In this document: positions 1 through 6,369 of the stretch, piece by piece | Numbering within the stretch: position 1 is the first letter of the stretch | How the letters are laid out: each line of letters begins with the position of its first letter | DNA from: a virus | Length of the DNA stretch: 37,877 nt | Direction: 5' to 3' (one strand) | Virus record (IMG/VR): IMGVR_UViG_3300012925_000008 | Location: 1-37,877 of that record | The notes under the pieces: generated by a model | Told to the model about the DNA's origin: nothing | Database searches by the model: none | What the model saw: the letters and a program-made list of their open reading frames with translations, nothing else | Position numbers and translations under genes: made by a program

Positions 1-1
1 G

Positions 2-436
2 CCGGCGCCAGGCCCCGGCAAGTCGGCCCGGATCAAGGATGCCGACGGCATGATGTTCGGTATCTGGCCGGATAAGCTGAACGGTGTCGAGATCGGCGGC
101 GCGTACGAGATCGAGTTTACCGCCAAGGTATCGAATGGCGTGACCTATCGCGACATCAAGGCGATCCGCGGCACGCAGCGGCCGGGACCGGCACCCGAGC
201 AGTTCACGGCGGGACGTTCGCAGCAGGCCGCAAAGCCACAGGCGGCGCAGCCGAACGGCAATGGCCAGTACTATCGTCCGACCGCACCTCGCGATTCCGA
301 GCGGATGTTCTGCTGCTCGACGCTGAACGCCTTCATCCAGACCGGCCGCGTGGATTGCCATCGCGACGTGCTGGCGCAGGCGATCAACGAGCTCCGCGCC
401 GCCTACGCCATGACCTTCGGCCAGGACGATCAGTAA
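2..436 (+). CDS. 5'-truncated phage protein, possible OB-fold ssDNA-binding type
   Basis: The reading frame is open from the left edge of the window, so the true start lies outside. The visible part has a basic, glycine/proline-rich opening (PGPGKSARIKDADG) and then an alternating hydrophobic pattern (FGIWPDKLNGVEIGGAYEIEF, then TYRDIKAI) that resembles a small OB-fold as found in phage single-stranded DNA-binding or helix-destabilising proteins. A Q/A/P-rich linker (about residues 70-95 of the visible part) leads to a helical C-terminus. The family call is by general resemblance only. A strong hairpin follows the stop codon, so this gene may end an upstream transcript that carries replication genes. 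Confidence 0.45.
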   Translation, partial: PAPGPGKSARIKDADGMMFGIWPDKLNGVEIGGAYEIEFTAKVSNGVTYRDIKAIRGTQRPGPAPEQFTAGRSQQAAKPQAAQPNGNGQYYRPTAPRDSERMFCCSTLNAFIQTGRVDCHRDVLAQAINELRAAYAMTFGQDDQ

Positions 437-479
437 TTCGAAAACCTCGTGCGAGCTTGGCGGCTCAACACGGGGCTAC

Positions 480-514
480 GGCGGCGGCGTTTTCCTCCAA
501 GTTGCGCCGCCGCC
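480..514 (+). terminator. GC-rich hairpin, possible terminator
   Basis: Perfect 10-bp arms, GGCGGCGGCG (480-489) and CGCCGCCGCC (505-514), enclose a 15-nt loop. A pyrimidine stretch with four T (CTCTTTT) follows about 5 nt later. The hairpin stands in the 108-bp gap between the truncated first gene and the next gene. The T tract is short and not adjacent to the stem, so it could instead be an attenuator or an RNA processing or protection hairpin. Confidence 0.5.
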
Positions 515-544
515 AACCTCTTTTCAAAGAACAGGATATGAATC

Positions 545-748
545 ATGACCCGCAGACAACGCCACCTCCGCATCATCGAAGACTTCGGCCGCGACCGCAT
601 GCGCTACCATCTCGCCGAGGTCCTGGCCCGCCACGGCCTGGCGCTGCTGACCAACGATGGCGTCGAGACGCTCGTGCGGGCGATCGTGACCAGCCATAAG
701 ACGCAACAGCGCTACAACCGCGAAGCTCGCGCGCGGCGGGCGTCATGA
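545..748 (+). CDS. small basic hypothetical protein
   Basis: This 67-aa protein is strongly basic, with many Arg and His and a helical pattern (RHLRIIEDFGRDRMRYHL). I do not recognise a family. The start has AGGA about 10 nt upstream. It is the first gene after the hairpin and overlaps the next gene by ATGA, so it opens the chain of coupled small genes. Charge and size would suit a nucleic-acid or protein-binding accessory factor, which is inference. Confidence 0.6.
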   Translation: MTRRQRHLRIIEDFGRDRMRYHLAEVLARHGLALLTNDGVETLVRAIVTSHKTQQRYNREARARRAS

Positions 749-957
749 ACATCCGCATCCAAAAATCCGCCCGCGCCATGATCGACCACTTCGTCGGCGA
801 GGAGCTGCGGCGCGTCGCAAACGAGTGCGTTCCCGTGATCGAGGGCCGTGATCCGTTCGGGGTCGCCGATGATTGCCTGAGCGCGGGCGGACATGAGCCG
901 ATCGCGAGCGGGGATGTGTTCGTTTGTTTTCACTGTTCGCGGGAGATTTGGCGATGA
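745..957 (+). CDS. small hypothetical protein with C-terminal Cys-x2-Cys
   Basis: A 70-aa protein, coupled by ATGA overlap to the gene before and to the gene after. The N-terminal half is helical and charged. The C-terminus has a single Cys-x2-Cys (FVCFHCSREIW) plus an earlier Cys and His, so a small metal-binding knuckle is possible. No family recognised. Confidence 0.6.
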   Translation: MNIRIQKSARAMIDHFVGEELRRVANECVPVIEGRDPFGVADDCLSAGGHEPIASGDVFVCFHCSREIWR

Positions 958-1199
958 AGCCCTACTACAACTTCCTCCTCAACGGCCCTATCGGCCAGGA
1001 GCAGCGCCGTCGCCAAGAACTCATTGAACGCATGGCGAAAGACCTGCTCACGGCCCCCGAGACCCTGGTGGACGACTGGGATGCCGTCCAGTTCCTGCGC
1101 TCGCGGGGCTATGGCCCGGTCGACGTCGCGGTGGTGGCCGGCGAGGCGCGCTATCTGGCCTGTCAGGAACTGTTCGCGCGAGAGATGAGCAAGCGATGA
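954..1199 (+). CDS. small hypothetical protein
   Basis: An 81-aa acidic/basic mixed helical protein. I chose the ATG at 954 rather than an upstream start at 924 because it gives the usual ATGA overlap with the preceding stop. The middle (TAPETLVDDWDAVQFLRSRGYG) reads like a short helix-turn-helix-sized domain, but no motif is convincing. The end overlaps the next gene by ATGA. Confidence 0.6.
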   Translation: MKPYYNFLLNGPIGQEQRRRQELIERMAKDLLTAPETLVDDWDAVQFLRSRGYGPVDVAVVAGEARYLACQELFAREMSKR

Positions 1200-1384
1200 C
1201 CGACACTTCGCGCGAACGGATCAAGCTTGGTACTTTCGTTGCTTCGAACCCGAAGCATGGCCGGCCAATGCATGGAAGGCTCATCAGCTACGTCGAGCAC
1301 TGGAAGCAGGGTCATTTCGTTGTCGTGCAGGATGCCGCTGGCAATACGCAATCATGCTCTCTTGATGAATTAACGGAACAGTGA
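1196..1384 (+). CDS. small hypothetical protein
   Basis: A 62-aa protein with a strand-rich pattern (GRLISYVEHWKQGHFVVVQD), possibly a small SH3-like barrel. It starts within the ATGA overlap with the gene before it. No family recognised; function unknown. Confidence 0.55.
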   Translation: MTDTSRERIKLGTFVASNPKHGRPMHGRLISYVEHWKQGHFVVVQDAAGNTQSCSLDELTEQ

Positions 1385-1391
1385 GCAAGCG

Positions 1392-1568
1392 ATGACCGAT
1401 CGCGGCAACCTGTTCCACAATTATCCGAAAGCCTTTCTGGATCAATGGGAAGGCTGCGCGCATCAGCACTGCCTGGCGCAATGCTCTCCGGAGCCACGTC
1501 ATTGCGAGCGGCTGCGCATCGCGTTCGAGGCGTGGACGAAGGCGGAAGCGAAGGAGACGGCGTCGTGA
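1392..1568 (+). CDS. small cysteine-containing hypothetical protein
   Basis: This 58-aa gene starts at ATG 1392, eight bases after the previous stop, and ends at TGA 1566-1568 within a GTGA overlap with the next gene. The product has four cysteines in the middle (GCAHQHCLAQCSPEPRHCER) and an acidic/Lys C-terminal helix. The cysteine and histidine spacing would allow a zinc site, but I do not recognise a family. It supplies the coupling context that fixes the GTG start of the next gene. Confidence 0.5.
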   Translation: MTDRGNLFHNYPKAFLDQWEGCAHQHCLAQCSPEPRHCERLRIAFEAWTKAEAKETAS

Positions 1569-1996
1569 ACGAAGATTTTATCCGCCCGGCAATCAATGCG
1601 GTTACATCGCCAGAACAACTTACGGTTGGAACGAAGCTCTGGCATGTCTACGGCATCTGGTCGCCATTCATGGACGTCGGACCATCTACGGTACAAATCG
1701 CTCCCGTGAAATATTCCGATCATCCGGAAGGTGACCCGTCACGGCTGCTTTCAAACTCCATGGTCTTTAGCGTGTCGCGCCAACTGAGTGACGGCCGTAC
1801 GCATACGGATCTGCAATTCCTGTCCGACGGCAATATCGGGGACCACTATAACAACAACTACTGGTTCCTTTCCCGAGAGGACGCCGAGTCTTTTGTGCAG
1901 CAATGTACTGCGGACTGGAAATCGAGGCCCGACGCCATCAAGGAGACGATCGAACGCCGCCGCGCGGATGTACTGGAATATCTGAACGATGAGTAA
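1565..1996 (+). CDS. hypothetical phage protein (143 aa)
   Basis: The frame is open further upstream (ATG 1445), but the GTG at 1565 has AAGGAG about 8 nt before it and forms a GTGA overlap with the preceding stop, so I take it as the start. The product is acidic with aromatic-rich segments (WHVYGIWSPFMDVGP and DHYNNNYWFLSREDA) and a helical, charged C-terminus. No family recognised. It overlaps the HNH-like gene by eight bases. Confidence 0.6.
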   Translation: MNEDFIRPAINAVTSPEQLTVGTKLWHVYGIWSPFMDVGPSTVQIAPVKYSDHPEGDPSRLLSNSMVFSVSRQLSDGRTHTDLQFLSDGNIGDHYNNNYWFLSREDAESFVQQCTADWKSRPDAIKETIERRRADVLEYLNDE

Positions 1997-2360
1997 CGTT
2001 CGTCACCTCCCCGAATGGATCGGCTCCTCCCCTGACGCCGCCGTGCGGCCCCGCGTGCGCCTGCGCGTCTTCGATCGCTATCGGGGACGCTGCCAATGCG
2101 GCTGCAATCGATTGATCCGACCGGGTGAGGCCTGGGATTGCGAGGACACGATCGCGATCATTAATGGCGGGGAACGGCGGGAAGGAAATTTGAAGCCCTG
2201 GCTTGCCGAGCATCATCCAAAGAAGACGAAACAGGACGTCGCCGAGAAATCGCGCGTCTATCGCAAACGGGCGCGGCATGTCGGGATCAAGAAGCCACGG
2301 ACGATCACGGCTTGGCGGAAATTTGACGGGACGATTGTCAGGGCGTCGAGGGAGAGATGA
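1989..2360 (+). CDS. HNH-nuclease-like protein, first active-site His replaced
   Basis: A 123-aa protein of the HNH type common in rhizobial phages. The order is typical: a basic N-terminus, RCQCGCNRL as the first zinc/loop segment, WDCEDTIAIINGG where active relatives usually have a Glu/Asp-His pair, NLKPW as the central Asn region, then HHPKKTKQDVAEKSR and a C-terminal RARHVGIKKP segment. The usual catalytic His of the first half is Asp here (CED), and the CxxC/HxxK pattern is incomplete, so nuclease activity is doubtful. It could be a DNA-binding or degenerate homing endonuclease. It overlaps its upstream neighbour by eight bases. Confidence 0.7.
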   Translation: MSNVRHLPEWIGSSPDAAVRPRVRLRVFDRYRGRCQCGCNRLIRPGEAWDCEDTIAIINGGERREGNLKPWLAEHHPKKTKQDVAEKSRVYRKRARHVGIKKPRTITAWRKFDGTIVRASRER

Positions 2361-2364
2361 TTCT

Positions 2365-2547
2365 ATGACCGCGCTGATGATTTACCTCGTCTTCACAGCT
2401 TCGCATACATGGGAGTTCATGGCGATCGAGCATGCCGGCAATCGCGCCTATTGCGAGATGTTGTCGTTTCAGGTGAGCCGCGCGTTTCGGGACAAGCCGG
2501 GGAATATTCGCATTCTGTGCATAGATGATGAAGGAGTTGAGGCATGA
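2365..2547 (+). CDS. small hypothetical protein with hydrophobic N-terminus
   Basis: A 60-aa protein starting at ATG 2365, preceded by GGGAGAG. Residues 1-12 (MTALMIYLVFTA) are hydrophobic and could be a weak membrane or signal segment; the rest is soluble with two Cys (YCEM and ILCIDD) that could pair. It overlaps the next peptide gene by ATGA. Function unknown. Confidence 0.5.
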   Translation: MTALMIYLVFTASHTWEFMAIEHAGNRAYCEMLSFQVSRAFRDKPGNIRILCIDDEGVEA

Positions 2548-2633
2548 AGCTGTTTTATCGGATGAAGTTTGGTCGCGGACTGCTGTGGGCCTGCAGCATG
2601 ATGCTGTGCGCCTACTTGCTGGGCATTGAATAG
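2544..2633 (+). CDS. 29-aa membrane peptide
   Basis: A very short gene in ATGA overlap with the gene before it. The peptide has a basic start (MKLFYRMKFGRG) followed by a hydrophobic stretch (LLWACSMMLCAYLLGI), i.e. a single predicted transmembrane helix with the N-terminus inside. The coupling supports translation. Function unknown; a 154-bp gap follows. Confidence 0.4.
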   Translation: MKLFYRMKFGRGLLWACSMMLCAYLLGIE

Positions 2634-2787
2634 AATTGGCGTGTTCTAACGCTTTGCTGCGCTTCTTTCCTACTCGATAACATCATCTATGCCGAATATC
2701 CGCTCACGGCACACCGCCAGCGCACGGATGATCGAAGCCCCATCCAAAACTGACAATAGTCCACATAACCTTAAAGAGTGAACCCCA

Positions 2788-2928
2788 ATGACCGACCCCT
2801 CCAACAATTTCCACACCGGCGGCGCGCTGATCGATCCGCAGCGGCTCGGGTGCACCGGATTCATCGCGAGCTGGGGGCTGGCGCTCGCAGGGTTGATAGT
2901 TCTGATCGTGCTTTGGGTTTTTACTTAG
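2788..2928 (+). CDS. 46-aa single-pass membrane protein
   Basis: ATG 2788 to TAG 2926-2928. The first 25 residues are polar; residues 26-45 (ASWGLALAGLIVLIVLWVFT) form one clear transmembrane helix at the extreme C-terminus, a tail-anchor layout. A Shine-Dalgarno site is not obvious. The 154-bp gap before it may hold a promoter, but I see no convincing one. Function unknown. Confidence 0.45.
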   Translation: MTDPSNNFHTGGALIDPQRLGCTGFIASWGLALAGLIVLIVLWVFT

Positions 2929-2942
2929 GGAGGTTAGAGCAA

Positions 2943-3068
2943 ATGTATTGCGCAACATGCGATCGCTGGGAAGACGACCAAATCGCTTTAGATTGCGAAA
3001 TCTGTCTTCGATGTGGAGGCAACCTTTGCCAGCCTGACGATAGCGACGAGGACGAAGAGAATGAATGA
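2943..3068 (+). CDS. 41-aa zinc-ribbon-like protein
   Basis: The start is ATG 2943 with GGGAGG about 10 nt upstream. The peptide has CATC near the N-terminus and CEICLRCGGNLC further on, giving CxxC pairs as in small zinc ribbons, and a highly acidic tail (DDSDEDEENE). It overlaps the next gene by eight bases. The acidic tail could mimic DNA or bind a basic partner, which is speculation. Confidence 0.5.
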   Translation: MYCATCDRWEDDQIALDCEICLRCGGNLCQPDDSDEDEENE

Positions 3069-3510
3069 CGATCTTTCCTACGATGTGAAGGCGGCAATTC
3101 AACGAGCCGTCCTTTTCCATCCTCTCTTTGAAGGAACCGCGGCCGACGCCCTGGAAATCGCAATTGCTGCGATCAAAGAAGGCGATGAAATCCGCGCCTC
3201 GTCTCCAGCGCAAGAGCCCGTCACCACGGAGCCGGTCGCGTGGCGATATCAACGCAAGGAATGGGATGCTCTTCTCTGGCGTTATCAAACTGAAGCGCTG
3301 GTCAACGATGATTTCGAAACACCTAGCGATTGGATCATCGAGCCGCTCTACGCCATCCCCGCGCCTCCGCAGCCGGGGCGGAAGGCCATAATCGAGGAGT
3401 GCGCCAAGGTGGCAGAGAGCTTCCGACGTCAAATGTTGCCGGGCGATGATCAGATACTTATCCGGAAAATAGAAGATGCCATCCGCGCCCTCATCGGAGA
3501 CCCAAAATGA
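3061..3510 (+). CDS. hypothetical phage protein (149 aa)
   Basis: I chose ATG 3061 (eight-base overlap with the zinc-ribbon-like gene) over the longer start at 3013. The N-terminal 45 residues form a helical acidic domain (DVKAAIQRAVLFHPLF, ADALEIAIAAIKEGDEI). A middle segment, AWRYQRKEWDALLWRYQ to IEPLYAIPAPP, resembles the short WRYR...PLY motif of many small phage proteins of unknown role. The C-terminus is a helix (KAIIEECAKVAESFRRQML). It overlaps the next gene by ATGA. Confidence 0.65.
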   Translation: MNDDLSYDVKAAIQRAVLFHPLFEGTAADALEIAIAAIKEGDEIRASSPAQEPVTTEPVAWRYQRKEWDALLWRYQTEALVNDDFETPSDWIIEPLYAIPAPPQPGRKAIIEECAKVAESFRRQMLPGDDQILIRKIEDAIRALIGDPK

Positions 3511-3680
3511 AAAAGTGGCTGGTGGAAACTCGCGCCATCGTGCGTCGTCAGTATTTCGTTGATGCCGAAGACGAGAAGTCAGCGGAAGCCGCCTCTTGCG
3601 ATACCACATGCGATCACGAGGAAGATGACGACGAGGAAACCATGACGATTACGGAAATAACTGCGAAGGAACCAAAATGA
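3507..3680 (+). CDS. 57-aa acidic hypothetical protein
   Basis: ATG 3507 to TGA 3678-3680, joined to both neighbours by ATGA overlaps. The start is basic and strand-like (MKKWLVETRAIVRRQYFVDA). It is followed by a very acidic run (HEEDDDEE) with two Cys. This layout resembles small phage proteins that begin KWLVET and have an acidic second half. Function unknown. Confidence 0.5.
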   Translation: MKKWLVETRAIVRRQYFVDAEDEKSAEAASCDTTCDHEEDDDEETMTITEITAKEPK

Positions 3681-3808
3681 CCCGCTCCTTCGCCACCGGC
3701 CTGATCTTCGCCGTCCTCGCCATGGTCCTCGGGCTCTATAGCTACGCCCAGGCCTGCGAGAAACCGTACCACAAGCCGACGTGGTGCGAACTGCATAGGT
3801 GTGTCTGA
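3677..3808 (+). CDS. 43-aa exported or membrane peptide
   Basis: The peptide starts MTRSFATGL and continues into a hydrophobic core (IFAVLAMVLGLYSYAQA), then a short Cys-containing tail (CEKPYHKPTWCELHRCV). This is a good Sec signal peptide with cleavage likely after AQA, or a signal anchor. The mature part would be about 18 residues with three Cys. It is coupled to its neighbours by ATGA and TGATG overlaps. Confidence 0.5.
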   Translation: MTRSFATGLIFAVLAMVLGLYSYAQACEKPYHKPTWCELHRCV

Positions 3809-4005
3809 TGATCGAGATCGAACGCGCCCTTGTCGATTATTTCGAATCCGCCAGCGTGAAAGTCACCTTCGACGGCTCCGAATGGTGGGCGCTCATCGAC
3901 GATGATGGCAATATGATTTCACTGACGGGCGCCGCCACAGCCGCTCTTGAGGCGCTTCAAAAGGCGCAAGCTTCCTTTTCAGGCGAAGAAGGAAAGTCCG
4001 AATGA
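3808..4005 (+). CDS. 65-aa hypothetical protein
   Basis: The start is ATG 3808 in a TGATG overlap with the stop before it. The product is acidic, with an N-terminal helix, a short strand pair (VKVTFDGSEWWALIDDDGN) and a C-terminal helix (AATAALEALQKAQASF). No family recognised. It overlaps the next gene by ATGA. Confidence 0.55.
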   Translation: MIEIERALVDYFESASVKVTFDGSEWWALIDDDGNMISLTGAATAALEALQKAQASFSGEEGKSE

Positions 4006-4400
4006 GCGATTGGTATCTCGTCTGGTCTAACGAGCATCGCGCATGGTGGCGTCCGAATAGCTCCGGTTATACCAAGCAAGTTTCAGACGCCGGCCGCTAT
4101 AGCCGCGATGATGCTATTTCCATAGCGCGCGGCCGAGGCTGGCCCACAAAGGGCATTCCTGATGAAGTGCCCGTGCGCGAGCTCGACGCCATCGAATGTT
4201 TATTAAAGACCGCAGAACGCACACAGGGGGGGAGACAAGTGATGGGATCGACTTGGCAAGGATTATTGGACGATTTTATCCGGGTGCGTGATGCGCAGTA
4301 CCGTAGCGATCCTGACGAAGCAGCCGCTCGCATGGAGTCGATCGAATATACGTTGCAAACAATTCTCGAAAAACTGCGCGACCAATTCGGTGAGTGCTAA
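4002..4400 (+). CDS. hypothetical phage protein (132 aa)
   Basis: The N-terminal 50 residues (DWYLVWSNEHRAWWRPNSSG, then YSRDDAISIAR) resemble a small, aromatic-rich phage domain seen in many accessory genes. The second half is helical and charged. There is no catalytic motif. The gene is ATGA-coupled to its upstream neighbour; a 38-bp gap with AAGGAG precedes the following gene. Confidence 0.6.
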   Translation: MSDWYLVWSNEHRAWWRPNSSGYTKQVSDAGRYSRDDAISIARGRGWPTKGIPDEVPVRELDAIECLLKTAERTQGGRQVMGSTWQGLLDDFIRVRDAQYRSDPDEAAARMESIEYTLQTILEKLRDQFGEC

Positions 4401-4438
4401 CGACACTCAGTGTTAAACACCACCAAGGAGAAAACGAC

Positions 4439-4774
4439 ATGAATGCCGAATTTAAAGAAAAGTGGATCAAAGCGCTTCGCAGCAATGACTATCAACAGAT
4501 GGAAGGAATGCTTCGCGGCGAGCGTGACGATAGCGGTGACATTGGCTTCTGTTGCCTTGGCGTGCTCTGCGATGCGCTTGGTGCGCAATGGTCTGAGGGT
4601 GGCGTGGCACTTCTTGACGACGTCCGCTTGGACAGTGAGGATGAATATCTCCTGTCGGACAAGATGATCGATATGGTTGGCCTCTCGTTTGATGAACAGA
4701 GACACCTCTCTCGCATGAACGATTCTGGCAAGTCGTTCATCGAGATCGCCGACTATATCGATCAAAATCTTTAG
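4439..4774 (+). CDS. conserved phage hypothetical protein (111 aa)
   Basis: ATG 4439 is preceded by AAGGAG at 8 nt, a strong start. The product begins with a helical EFKEKWIKALRSNDYQQMEG segment and then GFCCLGVLCDALG. This WxxALRSxxY...CCLGVLCD pattern is one I know from many phage hypothetical proteins. The C-terminal part (LSFDEQRHLSRMNDSGKSF, IADYIDQNL) is typical of the same family. The role is unknown. Confidence 0.65.
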   Translation: MNAEFKEKWIKALRSNDYQQMEGMLRGERDDSGDIGFCCLGVLCDALGAQWSEGGVALLDDVRLDSEDEYLLSDKMIDMVGLSFDEQRHLSRMNDSGKSFIEIADYIDQNL

Positions 4775-4799
4775 CTAACGAGTTGAAAAGGAAAATATC

Positions 4800-4988
4800 A
4801 TGCCCAGTGTGACCAGAGACAAAAAGAAATTCGTTTCTACTGGGCGAGGCATCGCACAGTCTAAGACTTCGCGCCAAACGACAATCGCGGAAGAGGACGC
4901 AAAATTCTATATTGATAATGACCAGCGCCGCTCTGCCGACAACGGGTATCACAGCGGGCGCGTTAAGCCGCTAATCGATGAGGAATAA
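4800..4988 (+). CDS. 62-aa charged hypothetical protein
   Basis: The start at 4800 has AAGGAAA upstream. The product is hydrophilic, Lys/Arg/Asp/Ser-rich and probably disordered in its first half. No family recognised. The next gene follows one base after the stop. Confidence 0.45.
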   Translation: MPSVTRDKKKFVSTGRGIAQSKTSRQTTIAEEDAKFYIDNDQRRSADNGYHSGRVKPLIDEE

Positions 4989-4989
4989 T

Positions 4990-5184
4990 ATGAGCGATCC
5001 ATTTAAACCGTCCATTGGACTGTTGGCAAAGCTTGGGAGCATCGCTCAGCACGTCGACGAAGTCAGCGGAGAAAACGGACACGAGTTCGATTGGGCTGCC
5101 ATCCGGTCCTTGCTGATAGATCGCGAAGTGGTGAATTGGCTCGATGACATGCACAAGCAAGGCTTGCTGCCCGTCAAACGTTAA
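4990..5184 (+). CDS. 64-aa hypothetical protein
   Basis: ATG 4990 with GAGG about 8 nt upstream; an earlier in-frame ATG at 4978 lies inside the preceding gene. The product is a compact helical protein (KPSIGLLAKLGSIAQHVDEV, then IRSLLIDREVVNWLDDMHKQ). The second helix pair resembles a common phage accessory motif. Function unknown. Confidence 0.55.
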   Translation: MSDPFKPSIGLLAKLGSIAQHVDEVSGENGHEFDWAAIRSLLIDREVVNWLDDMHKQGLLPVKR

Positions 5185-5200
5185 CCACTGGAAAAAACAC

Positions 5201-5455
5201 ATGACAGACCCAACCAATTTTCGCCGCGAGCGAATTGAAAAGCTCCTTCATGAGCTTCGCTATGAGGTCGAGCGCGGCATGTTGGAGCGAGACATCGACG
5301 AAACCATGGGCTTTCGGTTCTACGTGCCGATCAGCCAAGCAATTCCGGACGGTGTTGTCTTCTGTGAGTTTCGAACGAGACCCGTACCGCGTCACTATAC
5401 GATCGGCGAGGATATGCAGCCGCGTTTGAAGCTGGTCAAATCGGATAAGTCTTAG
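5201..5455 (+). CDS. 84-aa hypothetical protein
   Basis: ATG 5201 follows a leader that recurs in front of the next gene. The first half is a charged helix (RRERIEKLLHELRYEVERGM), and the second half is strand-like (FRFYVPISQAIPDGVVFCEF). No family recognised. No strong Shine-Dalgarno site is visible (only GGAAAA), so the recurrent leader itself may matter for initiation. Confidence 0.55.
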   Translation: MTDPTNFRRERIEKLLHELRYEVERGMLERDIDETMGFRFYVPISQAIPDGVVFCEFRTRPVPRHYTIGEDMQPRLKLVKSDKS

Positions 5456-5471
5456 CCATCGGTTAAAACAC

Positions 5472-5663
5472 ATGAGCAACGAACAACGTTATTTCGATGC
5501 GCTTCTGGTGATTGCCAAGAGATACCAGACATCAGATCAACTGCGAAGACACTCTGGGCAGTACGGATGTGACCACGTCGAAGAACTCGAAATGGCTTAC
5601 GAAAACATGCAGCAGGTCGCTAAAGACGCGATCAAAGGCCGGCGCCGGCCGAAGTCATCCTAG
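5472..5663 (+). CDS. 63-aa hypothetical protein
   Basis: ATG 5472 is preceded by a leader almost the same as that of the gene before it (TTAGCCATCGGTTAAAACAC). The product is helical with a basic C-terminus (AKDAIKGRRRPKSS). No family recognised. Confidence 0.5.
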   Translation: MSNEQRYFDALLVIAKRYQTSDQLRRHSGQYGCDHVEELEMAYENMQQVAKDAIKGRRRPKSS

Positions 5664-5678
5664 CATCGGGTAAGACAA

Positions 5679-5912
5679 ATGAACATTGCAGAATTTGCGA
5701 GATGGGCCGTCGAGAGCGGGTGCTGGGAGAGTTGCGCCATCGATGGCGGCGACATCCAGGATAAGGCGCTTGAGCTCGGAATCATCGTCGAGACTAAGTA
5801 CGATCCGGACAAGCACGGCCGACAATATCTTACCGAGATCGATGAGGGCGATACTTGGTATGTCTTCAGCGATGATTTCTTTGCAGCCCTAGCATCGGTA
5901 GAAGGCAAATGA
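5679..5912 (+). CDS. 77-aa acidic hypothetical protein
   Basis: The product starts with a helical segment (NIAEFARWAVESGCWESCAI) and continues with an acidic strand-rich part ending in DTWYVFSDDFFAALA. The last seven codons (LASVEGK) are read from a copy of the recurrent leader, so the C-terminus may have been extended by read-through of an older spacer. The gene ends in an ATGA overlap with the next gene. Confidence 0.55.
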   Translation: MNIAEFARWAVESGCWESCAIDGGDIQDKALELGIIVETKYDPDKHGRQYLTEIDEGDTWYVFSDDFFAALASVEGK

Positions 5913-6097
5913 GCATCTATACCCTAGAACGAAAGCTTGGTGCGCCTGTCGCATGCACTGCTTGCGTCTGGAATGGCAATGCCGGTGAACTTCTTACCCG
6001 ACGCGAGGCCGACAGGTCCCCGTTTCGATGTCCGGCCTGTAATGGTGGTTGGTGCATCATTTGGATCGAAGCGCCGACAACGGAGACGCGGCAGTAA
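5909..6097 (+). CDS. 62-aa zinc-ribbon-like protein
   Basis: The product has CTAC at about residue 17 and CPAC at about residue 42, the CxxC...CxxC layout of a small zinc ribbon, plus a further Cys and Trp (GGWCIIW). It lies in ATGA overlap with its upstream neighbour and in TAATG overlap with the excisionase-like gene. Role unknown; such proteins may bind nucleic acid or host polymerase. Confidence 0.55.
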   Translation: MSIYTLERKLGAPVACTACVWNGNAGELLTRREADRSPFRCPACNGGWCIIWIEAPTTETRQ

Positions 6098-6324
6098 TGT
6101 CCGACACGCTCGATCATGACGCCCGCGAGACGCTCTACGTCACAGACGCAGAGCTGATCCGGCGCATGGGCGTGCCGGAGAAGATCGCGCGCGCGGCGCT
6201 CAGAGCCTACGACATGGACCGCGGTAAGGGCTTCCCGCAGAAGCAGAAATTGTGGGGAGATCGCCGCTATTGGCCGGCGGTGAAGGCTTTCCTGGACAAG
6301 ACGAACGGGCTCCCGAAGCTGTAA
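6097..6324 (+). CDS. winged-helix excisionase-like protein
   Basis: This 75-aa protein begins at ATG 6097 in a TAATG overlap; an upstream in-frame start at 6049 is inside the preceding gene. The core LYVTDAELIRRMGVPEKIAR is a helix-turn-helix-type start, and GFPQKQKLWGDRRYWPAVKA is the wing and second-strand part seen in small winged-helix DNA-binding proteins of phages (MerR/AlpA/excisionase superfamily). Its place just before tandem DNA repeats and about 600 bp before the integrase supports a role as Xis or as a control protein. This role is inference. Confidence 0.65.
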   Translation: MSDTLDHDARETLYVTDAELIRRMGVPEKIARAALRAYDMDRGKGFPQKQKLWGDRRYWPAVKAFLDKTNGLPKL

Positions 6325-6333
6325 CATTTCGTG

Positions 6334-6369
6334 AATACGAAAGACTTGCGTAATACGAAAAGATTGCGT
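6334..6369 (+). repeat. tandem 18-bp direct repeats, possible Xis/regulator sites
   Basis: Two adjacent copies, AATACGAAAGACTTGCGT (6334-6351) and AATACGAAAAGATTGCGT (6352-6369), agree at 15 of 18 positions. The first copy also forms a perfect inverted repeat with the bases before it, TTTCGT (6327-6332) and ACGAAA (6337-6342). Direct repeats of this period are typical binding sites of small winged-helix proteins such as Xis; here they follow the winged-helix gene directly. The ligand is inferred. Confidence 0.6.

Noticed and set aside
2704-3609. 301-codon minus-strand open frame over the small genes
   Set aside because: It is antisense to a chain of coupled genes with ribosome sites, its protein has low-complexity Arg/Leu composition and no recognisable domain.
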